Shown here: positions 51,401 through 58,500 of the stretch, one piece after another
Layout: each line of letters begins with the position of its first letter
How positions within the stretch are numbered: the first letter of the stretch is position 1
DNA from: Stanieria sp964562685
GTDB lineage: Bacteria > Cyanobacteriota > Cyanobacteriia > Cyanobacteriales > Xenococcaceae
Reading direction: 5' to 3'
Assembly: GCA_964562685.1 (NCBI GenBank)
Contig: CAZLUP010000011.1
Span: 1-64,000, forward strand
Length of the DNA: 64,000 bases
The notes under the pieces: generated by a model
The model's database searches: none
The model's input: the letters and a program-made list of their open reading frames with translations, nothing else
What the model was told of the DNA's origin: nothing
Translations under genes and position numbers: made by a program

Positions 51401-52651
51401 ATGTTAGCTAGTTCTTTATATGTTGAGACCGAAGAAGACTATTCTATTTCTGCTTATGATCTAGAGTTAGAAGAAAGTAACTATAACTCTAGTAAGTTAA
51501 CAGATGACCTGGTAGAGCTAGATTTAGACAATATCGATCTAGACAATGCTGCTAGAAGAGGGAATAGAACTACTACTGACTTAGTCAGACTATATTTACA
51601 AGAGATCGGTCGTGTTCCTTTACTAGAAAGAGATGAGGAAGTCTCCGAAGCCCAAAAAGTTCAGCGTCATATTAATATCATAGAGCAGCGAGCGAAAGCT
51701 GCCAAGAAGGGAGATCAAATTTTACAAGAGTTTGTTGAGTTAATTGATGCTCACGACCGTTTAGTCTCTCAACTCAGCCATCGTCCTTCTTTGAGAAGAT
51801 GGGCTCAAACTGTAGGCATGGAAATTCCTTTACTTAAAGAACGTCTATCTGTAGGTAAACATCGTTGGGCAGAAGTTGTTAACTGTAGTGTTAAAGAATT
51901 AGAAAGAATTCAACGAGATGGTATCCGCGCTAAAGAACACATGATCAAAGCCAATTTACGTTTGGTTGTGTCCGTAGCGAAAAAATATCAAAATCGAGGC
52001 TTAGAATTACTCGATCTAATTCAGGAAGGAACTCTTGGTTTAGAAAGAGCAGTAGAAAAATTCGACCCCACTAAAGGTTATCGCTTTAGCACTTATGCTT
52101 ATTGGTGGATTCGTCAAGGGATCACTAGAGCGATCGCAACTCAAAGTCGTACCATTCGTCTTCCAGTTCACATCACTGAAAAACTCAACAAAATCAAAAA
52201 AGCTCAACGGAAGATTTCTCAAGAAAAAGGACGTACTCCTCGCATTGAAGATCTTGCCCAAGAATTAGATATGACCGCAGCACAAATTCGAGAAGTATTA
52301 CTGCGAGTACCCCGTTCTGTATCCTTAGAGATTAAAGTTGGAAAAGAAAAAGATACAGAATTAGGAGATTTACTCGAAACAGAAAGCGCTTCTCCTGAAG
52401 AAACTTTGATGCGAGAATCTTTACAAAAAGATTTGCAGTATCTTTTATCAGAACTAACTAGCCGTGAACGAGAAGTAATTCAGATGCGTTTTGGTTTTGG
52501 TGGCGAAAAACCTTTTTCTTTGGCAGAAATCGGTCGTTGTCTAGAACTATCTCGCGAAAGAGTCCGCCAAATTGAAGCTAAAGCTTTACAGAAACTTAGA
52601 CAGCCTAGACGAAGAAATATGATTCGCGATTATCTAGAGTCTCTTAGTTGA
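51401..52651 (+). CDS. sigC: Group 2 RNA polymerase sigma-70 factor, SigC-like
   Basis: 416 residues. Acidic N-terminus, then region 1.2 (TTDLVRLYLQEIGRVPLL), the insertion typical of SigC (VELIDAHDRLVSQLSHRPSL ... EIPLLKERL), region 2 (KANLRLVVSVAKKYQNRGLE, LLDLIQEGTLGLERAVEKFD, YRFSTYAYWWIRQGITRAIA), region 3 (RTIRLPVHITEKLNKIKKAQ) and region 4 with HTH (SLAEIGRCLELSRERVRQIE). All promoter-contacting segments are intact. The assignment to SigC rather than another group 2 factor rests on recalled length and insertion. Confidence 0.88.
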   Translation: MLASSLYVETEEDYSISAYDLELEESNYNSSKLTDDLVELDLDNIDLDNAARRGNRTTTDLVRLYLQEIGRVPLLERDEEVSEAQKVQRHINIIEQRAKAAKKGDQILQEFVELIDAHDRLVSQLSHRPSLRRWAQTVGMEIPLLKERLSVGKHRWAEVVNCSVKELERIQRDGIRAKEHMIKANLRLVVSVAKKYQNRGLELLDLIQEGTLGLERAVEKFDPTKGYRFSTYAYWWIRQGITRAIATQSRTIRLPVHITEKLNKIKKAQRKISQEKGRTPRIEDLAQELDMTAAQIREVLLRVPRSVSLEIKVGKEKDTELGDLLETESASPEETLMRESLQKDLQYLLSELTSREREVIQMRFGFGGEKPFSLAEIGRCLELSRERVRQIEAKALQKLRQPRRRNMIRDYLESLS

Positions 52652-52657
52652 ATTATT

Positions 52658-52699
52658 GGGGAAGAAGGTACAAAATTTAGACTTTCTTCCTCTTTTTTT
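52658..52699 (+). terminator. Rho-independent terminator of the sigma factor gene
   Basis: GGGGAAGAAG (52658-52667) pairs with CTTTCTTCCTC (52682-52692) followed by TTTTTTT. It lies 7 bp past the stop codon. Confidence 0.75.
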
Positions 52700-52858
52700 A
52701 TCTATAAACTAGCAATTTAGTACTAATAATTCTGCCAACCAAATTAAAATTAGTAATTACTAAATACTAATTACTAATTACCTGATTTTACAAAAAATGA
52801 ATGTAAGTATTTAACCGAAATTGATATGATGTGAGCAGCGTTAATAACTAAAGCCATA

Positions 52859-53701
52859 ATGATTAAATGTCAAATCAAAATTGTCGTTTTGTTGAGTCTA
52901 ATTTTAGCTATCCCTTTACCAGCAAAAGCAGCAACAGTCTTAGAAAATATTCAAAAAACTGGGGTAGTGAAAGTAGCAATTAGAGAAGATGCTGCGCCTT
53001 TCGGTTATACAGATAATCAAGGAAATCTCCAAGGATATTGTCTAGATTTTTTTAGTTTGTTAGAAAAGAAATTAATTACTCAACTTAAGAGAGATACGCT
53101 TATTTTTAGAGTTTTAAAATCTAGAGTTGATAATCGTTTTGATTTAGTAACAGACGGATTTGTTCAGCTAGAATGTGGACCTAATACTATTCGTACCCAA
53201 CTTCAAAAACAAGTTATATTTTCTCAACCTTTTTTTGTTACAGGTACTCAGTTTTTAATTCGTCAACAAAATAATAATTTACCTAATCTCAATAGCAATT
53301 TAAATAATTTAACTATCGGAGTAATAGAGGGAACAAGTACAGAAGAATATATACGCGATCGCTATCCCCAGGCACAATTAACTTTGTTTCGAGGTGTTAC
53401 TGCTAGAAATAGAGGCGTACAAGCTTTAGCACAAGGAAAAATTGATGCGATGGTCAGTGATGGTATTTTATTAAGAGCAGAAGCTCAACAACAAAATTTA
53501 TCTCTTGCTAATTATCCTTTGATTCCAGAACAGTCTTTAACTTGCGATACTTATGGTATGCTACTTCCTCAAGGCGATCGCTCATGGCAAGATTTTGTTA
53601 ATTCTGTGATTACTTCTCCAGAATCAAAGGCAATTTTGAATCAGTGGTTTGGCGATATGATTCCCTATAATCGTATTAGCGAAGCTAACTGTTCAGAATA
53701 A
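52859..53701 (+). CDS. Periplasmic solute-binding protein, amino-acid type
   Basis: 280 residues, family 3 extracellular solute-binding proteins. Signal peptide MIKCQIKIVVLLSLILAIPL with cleavage after AKA near residue 24; then VLENIQKTGVVKVAIREDAA, FGYTDNQGNLQGYCLDFFSL, the domain-2 segment LTIGVIEGTSTEEYIRDRYP and RGVQALAQGKIDAMVSDGIL. No permease or ATPase gene is nearby, so it may serve an unlinked ABC transporter or act as a receptor. Isolated, convergent with the FMN reductase gene. Confidence 0.85.
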   Translation: MIKCQIKIVVLLSLILAIPLPAKAATVLENIQKTGVVKVAIREDAAPFGYTDNQGNLQGYCLDFFSLLEKKLITQLKRDTLIFRVLKSRVDNRFDLVTDGFVQLECGPNTIRTQLQKQVIFSQPFFVTGTQFLIRQQNNNLPNLNSNLNNLTIGVIEGTSTEEYIRDRYPQAQLTLFRGVTARNRGVQALAQGKIDAMVSDGILLRAEAQQQNLSLANYPLIPEQSLTCDTYGMLLPQGDRSWQDFVNSVITSPESKAILNQWFGDMIPYNRISEANCSE

Positions 53702-53714
53702 TTCTGATTTTGAT

Positions 53715-54257
53715 TTAAATTCCTTTCAGCTTGCGAGTATGATCGACTAAACTTTGAGCGAATTGATCAAATCTTTGAGATAACTTCTCATCTAATAATT
53801 TACCTTCTCGATCAAACGCCTGCCAAGCTTGTCCGATCGCAATTTGTTCTGGAATTACCCAAGCATGAACCCAACGCATAATAATTCTGAGATCGTTAAG
53901 AGCATTACTGTTGGATTGTCCACCTAAAACGCTAATTAATCCTGTAACTTTATCAGATAAATGCTCAAAACTCATTAAATCGAGAGCGTTTTTGATCACA
54001 CCACTAACACTGCCATGATATTCAGGTGTAGCTAAAATTAATCCGTCGGCTTCCTTCACACTATCTTGAAGTTTAATCACATCAGGATAGTCAGGATACT
54101 CATCTCCACCATTACAAAAAGGTAGATTTAGATTTCGTAAATCAAGCAGTTCTACTTCTGCACCTAAAGCTTCTACTCTGGTAATTGCTTGTTGTAGTGC
54201 CAAAGCCGTATAAGAACTATCTCGAAGACTGCCACTAATTCCAACGATCTTAACCAT
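53715..54257 (-). CDS. NADPH-dependent FMN reductase family protein
   Basis: 180 residues, flavodoxin-like fold: VKIVGISGSLRDSSYTALAL (phosphate loop for FMN), NLPFCNGGDEYPDYPDVIKL, and the second FMN loop LATPEYHGSVSGVIKNALDL (about residues 96-115), then VLGGQSNSNALNDLRIIMR. Family members reduce FMN, quinones, azo compounds or chromate; the native substrate is not determinable. Monocistronic. Confidence 0.88.
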   Translation of the reverse strand: MVKIVGISGSLRDSSYTALALQQAITRVEALGAEVELLDLRNLNLPFCNGGDEYPDYPDVIKLQDSVKEADGLILATPEYHGSVSGVIKNALDLMSFEHLSDKVTGLISVLGGQSNSNALNDLRIIMRWVHAWVIPEQIAIGQAWQAFDREGKLLDEKLSQRFDQFAQSLVDHTRKLKGI

Positions 54258-54433
54258 AAAAGTTGACTCCTATTATCTATAATTTCAAATTTAAAGCGTA
54301 GTCATTATGAATACGTTTAATCTAACAAAAAAAATTTTGATTAACTTTTATGACAAAAAGATGAAGTCTGCATAAATTCTTCAGTTATTTGCAAAGTAAT
54401 TAGTGTAAATAAATTAAGCAAGTATTTATTAAA

Positions 54434-54480
54434 ACTAACTATTTAGATTTATTGACGATCTAAATAGTTAGTCTTTTTTT
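54434..54480 (+). terminator. Strong orphan Rho-independent terminator
   Basis: ACTAACTATTTAGAT (54434-54448) and ATCTAAATAGTTAGT (54458-54472) form a perfect 15-bp stem with a 9-nt loop, followed by CTTTTTTT. It points on the plus strand, but the only upstream gene (53715) is on the minus strand and the next plus gene starts at 54583. So it ends either a small RNA from 54258-54433 or a short leader of the porin transcript. Confidence 0.8.
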
Positions 54481-54582
54481 CGTTTTAAATAACTATCAGT
54501 TGCATTAAAAAATTAAATCAGAAAGAAAATAACTTCTGAGCTATTGGGCATGGCTTAACTAATTGGTGGATGAGGAAAAAAT

Positions 54583-56805
54583 ATGAGCGATAAATTGCCT
54601 TTACTGATTGGATTATTTGTACTACTTTTAGAGCCAACAGTCGTACAAGCACAAACTAAAAATCAACAATTTACAAACAAAGATAATAATTACAGCCTTA
54701 ATTATAATTTTACTAAGTTTAAAATACCAAAGCAAAGTCAATTTGATGAGGCAAAAGACTTTTCCGTAACTAATCAATTTCATTTGAATAGTCTGCGTCT
54801 TTCTCAGACAGCCAATCAATCAAAATCAACTCATAATTTTGCAACAATTGCTCAATTACCAACTAAAAAAGCAATTACAACGTCTGAAAAAAATACAATA
54901 CAACCTCCAACTTTAGCAGAAGCAGAGTTTCTTAAATATCAAACTACCAGTGAATCTCTTGATAGTGTTATCACCCCTGAGAATTCCCTTAGCCAAGTAA
55001 ATGATGTTTCCCAATTACGAGATGTTCAACCAGGAGACTGGGCTTATGAAGCCTTGCGGGGATTAGTAGAAAGATATGGTTGTATTGCCGGTTATCCCAA
55101 TCAAACTTATCGTGGAACACAAGCTTTATCGCGTTATGAATTTGCAGCAGGATTAAATTCTTGTTTACAACAAATTGAAAGATTAATTGCTTCTTCCGAA
55201 GCAGTTGTACAAGAAGATCTCGCGACTATTAAAAGATTAACAGAAGAATTTGAAGCAGAATTAGCTACGATTGGTGGAAGAGTAGATGAATTAGAAAATC
55301 GGGTTGCTTTTTTAGAAGACCACCAATTTTCCACCACGACCATTTTAAATGGAGAAGTAATTTTTGCAGTAGCTGATGCTTTTGGTGGCAATCCGCCTGG
55401 AGGATGTAGTATCTTACCAGATATTCCTGATGCTGCTTTAGGAGATGAAGTTGATTGTGTAAATAGAGGAGAACCAGAAACCAATACAGTTTTTACTCAT
55501 TTGACCCGATTAGGATTACAAACCTCTTTTACAGGACAAGACCGTTTACGGATGTATTTAACCACAGGAAATTTTAGCGACGGTGGTTTTACTAATCCTG
55601 AATCGCTTAATACCTATATGGCTCGCTTAGGTTATCAAGCAGATTATAACAACGAGATCAATTTGGATATTTTAGAATATCGTCTACCTGCGTTTAATGA
55701 CAAAGTTGTTTTCTATGCTTCTACGTTTGGTTTTGCTTTAAGTAATGTTCTGACTGCTAACTCTCCTTACTTTGATATTGGTAGAGGTGCAGTTTCTCGT
55801 TTTGGACAACTCAATCCAATCTTGAGAATTGGTGGGGCAATGGATGCAGGAGTAGGATTGGATTGGGCGATCGCAGAGCCTGTTCGTTTTCAAGTTGCTT
55901 ATGGGACAAGAGATAGTGGCGATCCTCAAGGAGGTTTCTTCGGGGCAGATTACAGTGCGTTAGGAGCGCAGTTTTTGGTACAACCTACGGACAATATTGT
56001 GGCTGGAATTAATTATGTTAATGCTTATTCTAGTGACGGTAGCTTAGGAACATTTACAGGTTCTGTTAATGCAGAAACAGGCGGATTGTGGTCTGATGCT
56101 TCTGTTCCGGCACCGCGAGGCGTAACGGGTTCTGGTTTTGAAGATTGTTGTCGATTTTTTTTAGGAGATCAACCCGCTCAAATCAATGCTGTTGGGGGTA
56201 GTTTTCAATGGAATGTGACGGAAAAACTGAATTTTGCTGCTTGGGGTGGTTACACTTTTGCTAATTTCCTCAATGAATTGCCTGATTTTCCTGAGACTGA
56301 GGTTGATGGTACACCGCCTGAAGACGGAATTGGAGCTTCTGCTAATAAAAAACCTTTTGCTAATACTGCAACTTTTACACTTTCTCTAGGTCTAAGCGAT
56401 CCTTTTGGTCGAGAAGGAGATTTGTTTGGTTTTATTTTTGGAATGCCACCTAAGTTAGTTGATGCTGGGCCTGAAACAGCGGGTACTCCTGTACCTTTCT
56501 TTGAACAGGTTATCAATAACGAAGACGAAACCGTAGTTACTGATAATAATCCCAATTTAGATACTGTTGGAGAAGTAATTGCAGCAGGAGGAGATGCATC
56601 TGGATTAGTTCAACAAGGACAATTACCAAGAAGAGTAGGACAAAAAGATGAAGCAACTTCGTTACACTTTGAATTTTTCTATCGGTTTAAAGTTAATGAC
56701 AACATTTCGATTACGCCAGGATTTTATTTTGTAACTAATCCAGGGCATATTGAAGATAATGAAACTCTTTATGTTGGTACAATCCGTACTACTTTCCGTT
56801 TTTAA
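54583..56805 (+). CDS. SLH-domain outer-membrane porin (iron uptake/carbohydrate porin family)
   Basis: 740 residues. Signal peptide MSDKLPLLIGLFVLLLEPTV, cleavage after VQAQ near residue 23. A disordered Ser/Thr-rich stretch precedes one S-layer-homology domain (DVQPGDWAYEALRGLVERYG, GYPNQTYRGTQALSRYEFAA, about residues 148-190) that anchors to peptidoglycan-linked polysaccharide, a coiled coil (EEFEAELATIGGRVDELENR) and a long beta-barrel with alternating strands ending in YVGTIRTTFRF, terminal Phe as required for outer-membrane insertion. This is the cyanobacterial Som/OprB-like class. A terminator hairpin 103 bp upstream may regulate it. Confidence 0.92.
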   Translation: MSDKLPLLIGLFVLLLEPTVVQAQTKNQQFTNKDNNYSLNYNFTKFKIPKQSQFDEAKDFSVTNQFHLNSLRLSQTANQSKSTHNFATIAQLPTKKAITTSEKNTIQPPTLAEAEFLKYQTTSESLDSVITPENSLSQVNDVSQLRDVQPGDWAYEALRGLVERYGCIAGYPNQTYRGTQALSRYEFAAGLNSCLQQIERLIASSEAVVQEDLATIKRLTEEFEAELATIGGRVDELENRVAFLEDHQFSTTTILNGEVIFAVADAFGGNPPGGCSILPDIPDAALGDEVDCVNRGEPETNTVFTHLTRLGLQTSFTGQDRLRMYLTTGNFSDGGFTNPESLNTYMARLGYQADYNNEINLDILEYRLPAFNDKVVFYASTFGFALSNVLTANSPYFDIGRGAVSRFGQLNPILRIGGAMDAGVGLDWAIAEPVRFQVAYGTRDSGDPQGGFFGADYSALGAQFLVQPTDNIVAGINYVNAYSSDGSLGTFTGSVNAETGGLWSDASVPAPRGVTGSGFEDCCRFFLGDQPAQINAVGGSFQWNVTEKLNFAAWGGYTFANFLNELPDFPETEVDGTPPEDGIGASANKKPFANTATFTLSLGLSDPFGREGDLFGFIFGMPPKLVDAGPETAGTPVPFFEQVINNEDETVVTDNNPNLDTVGEVIAAGGDASGLVQQGQLPRRVGQKDEATSLHFEFFYRFKVNDNISITPGFYFVTNPGHIEDNETLYVGTIRTTFRF

Positions 56806-56841
56806 CTAATTGTTGTCTCAGCCAAGATAGATCAAATAGAG

Positions 56842-56870
56842 GTAAGGGTTTGGCATTGCCTAACCTTTAC
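56842..56870. repeat. Diverged copy of the GTAGGGGTTTGGCA palindrome
   Basis: GTAAGGGTTTGGCAT then TGCCTAACCTTTAC: the same 29-bp layout as 48327-48355, with two imperfect pairs in the arms. It sits between the convergent porin and birA genes and probably terminates both. Confidence 0.65.
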
Positions 56871-56882
56871 AATTTATCTGTG

Positions 56883-57677
56883 TTATTTTAGATAACCTAA
56901 ACTAATTTGACCTGGCGACAAACAGACTTCTGTAGCTGCGCCAGGTGATTTTATGCGAACACACAACTCTCCTTGAGCTGTTACTCCTGTAATAATTCCT
57001 GTACTACCATTGAGAGTAACGGATTGTCCTAGATTGGCAAATATTGCGAGATAATCTTTTAAAAGTTGTTCTCGATCTGTTGTTAAATAATGTTGATAAC
57101 CTAAAATAATTCCACTAATGGTAATAGCAGTTAATTGTTCTAAAGAAGTGACTGTAAATTGAGTGTAATTTTGATAGTAATACTGTAAATTAATTCCCAG
57201 ATCAGGAACAGAATTAGCCCAATTAATTCCTACTCCGATTACTAGTTGAGTAATTCGATCTTGTTGACTGCGAGTTTCTAGTTTAATTCCGCCTAATTTC
57301 TTGCTCATTAAAATTAGATCATTGGGCCATTTCAGTAAAATTGGTAATTTATAATTTCGTAGTGTAGTACCTATTCCCCAACCAATTACTAAAGTAAGCA
57401 AGAAACTGTCATTTATATCTAAATTACAAGCAATTCCTAGAGAAAGATATAATCCTCCTTGACTAGAAAGCCATTGTCTTCCCCATTGTCCTTTTCCTGC
57501 GGTTTGTTCGAGGGCAAGCACTGCTAGAGGTAATTTTTCTTCTTGTTCTATTAGTTGCCATAATTTTTGATTAGTTGAAGGGATAGTTTCCCATATTTGT
57601 AGAGGAATTTGCTTTAATTTTTCAGAGTTGGGTAGTTTGAGAATGGCTGATTGATATTTTTGTAAATCGAAGTTCAT
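56883..57677 (-). CDS. birA: Biotin-[acetyl-CoA-carboxylase] ligase
   Basis: Attaches biotin to the BCCP subunit of acetyl-CoA carboxylase. The ATG at 57677 (MNFDLQKYQS) gives 264 residues; an ATG at 57740 would add a 21-residue Asn-rich stretch lying in repeat-flanked sequence, so I reject it. Seen: ETIPSTNQKLWQLIEQ, the biotinyl-AMP site VLALEQTAGKGQWGRQWLSS, LKWPNDLILMSKKLGGIKLE and IGVGINWANS. No N-terminal HTH, so it is an enzyme only and not a repressor. The C-terminal SH3-like domain is present (GITAQGELCVRI-like strands). Confidence 0.9.
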   Translation of the reverse strand: MNFDLQKYQSAILKLPNSEKLKQIPLQIWETIPSTNQKLWQLIEQEEKLPLAVLALEQTAGKGQWGRQWLSSQGGLYLSLGIACNLDINDSFLLTLVIGWGIGTTLRNYKLPILLKWPNDLILMSKKLGGIKLETRSQQDRITQLVIGVGINWANSVPDLGINLQYYYQNYTQFTVTSLEQLTAITISGIILGYQHYLTTDREQLLKDYLAIFANLGQSVTLNGSTGIITGVTAQGELCVRIKSPGAATEVCLSPGQISLGYLK

Positions 57678-57734
57678 TGAAATGCAGATGTAGTTATTGT
57701 TTGGTTGTGTGTTTTTTTTTGAGTTGTGATAAAT

Positions 57735-57776
57735 GTCCACAGATAAACGCTGATAAACGCTGATAAACGCTGATAA
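57735..57776 (+). repeat. Left decamer array beside the GxxExxY gene
   Basis: GTCCACA followed by four copies of a 10-bp unit (GATAAACGCT, the last incomplete as GATAA). It is inverted relative to the array at 58232-58454, so the two face each other across the GxxExxY gene. Same family as the solo copy at 8237-8268. Confidence 0.85.
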
Positions 57777-57824
57777 TTGATCGGTATTAATCGATGTTTG
57801 TTTAAGGATATTATTGTCAATTTT

Positions 57825-58211
57825 ATGATGGAAACAAATAAAACTAAATTTGATTTTCTGACTCAGAAAATAATTGGCTGTGCTTTTGAAGTTAGTAACA
57901 CTTTGGGCTGTGGTTTTTTAGAAAAAGTTTATGAAAGAGCTTTGATCCAAGAATTAAAATTTGCTGGGTTAAATGTTAAAGCTCAATATCCTATATCTGT
58001 TTATTATAAAGGAACAATTGTTGGTAACTTTTATGCTGATATTTTAGTTGAAAAATTTATTTTGGTGGAATTAAAAGCCTTAAACTATTTAGACAATCAT
58101 CATCAAGCTCAGTGTCTCAACTATCTTAAAGCTAGTAACTTAAATTTGTGCTTATTAATTAATTTTGGTAAACCAAAAGTTGAAATCAAAAGAATTATCC
58201 GAAATGCTTAA
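57825..58211 (+). CDS. GxxExxY protein, RecB-like PD-(D/E)XK nuclease fold
   Basis: ATG at 57825 (or the adjacent 57828) gives 128 residues; the frame is open further up from a TTG that lies in the repeat. The name-giving motif is GFLEKVY (G30, E33, Y36). The nuclease core is visible as D72 in FYADILV, E82-x-K84 in VELKAL and Q96-x-x-x-Y100 in QAQCLNYLK, the RecB-family signature. So it is a minimal nuclease domain with all four expected residues. Its function is not established. It is bracketed by inverted decamer arrays (57735 and 58232) and lies between birA and an AddA-like gene. Confidence 0.88.
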   Translation: MMETNKTKFDFLTQKIIGCAFEVSNTLGCGFLEKVYERALIQELKFAGLNVKAQYPISVYYKGTIVGNFYADILVEKFILVELKALNYLDNHHQAQCLNYLKASNLNLCLLINFGKPKVEIKRIIRNA

Positions 58212-58231
58212 ACTAACTCCATACCACATCA

Positions 58232-58454
58232 ATAACTCTATCTGTGTTCATCTGTGTTCATCCGTGGACAAACAATCAACGCTCAACTACCAACAAAAAA
58301 ATAATACCAACCGATAACTCTATCTGTGTTCATCTGTGTTCATCTGTGTTCATCTGTGTTCATCCGTGGACAAACAATCAACGCTCAACTACCAACAAAA
58401 AAATAATACCAACCGATAACTCTATCTGTGTTTATCAGCGTTCATCCGTGGACA
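58232..58454 (-). repeat. Right array: duplicated 82/102-bp units with decamer tracts
   Basis: Three tandem units begin with ATAACTCTATCTGTG at 58232, 58314 and 58416. Each has a tract of the 10-bp word ATCTGTGTTC, then ATCCGTGGACA, and units 1 and 2 continue with AACAATCAACGCTCAACTAC. Unit 1 is 82 bp with two decamers; unit 2 is 102 bp with four; unit 3 is partial (39 bp) with variant decamers (TGTTTATCAGC). The length difference is exactly two decamers. Frames opened by the tract are artefacts. Confidence 0.9.
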
Positions 58455-58500
58455 TATATTAATCATTAACAATCTAGACACACTTCAAAAACACTACTTT

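Noticed and set aside
57678..57740. Upstream ATG extending birA by 21 residues
   Set aside because: The added residues are Asn/Lys-rich and come from sequence next to the decamer array; the BirA fold starts at the later ATG.
58232..58454. Possible CRISPR array
   Set aside because: Repeats are directly abutting units with decamer expansions; there are no unique spacers of constant length and no cas genes.
58244..58462. Open frame of 72 codons inside the decamer array
   Set aside because: It is duplicated together with the repeat unit, has no ribosome-binding site and merely reads the repeat.
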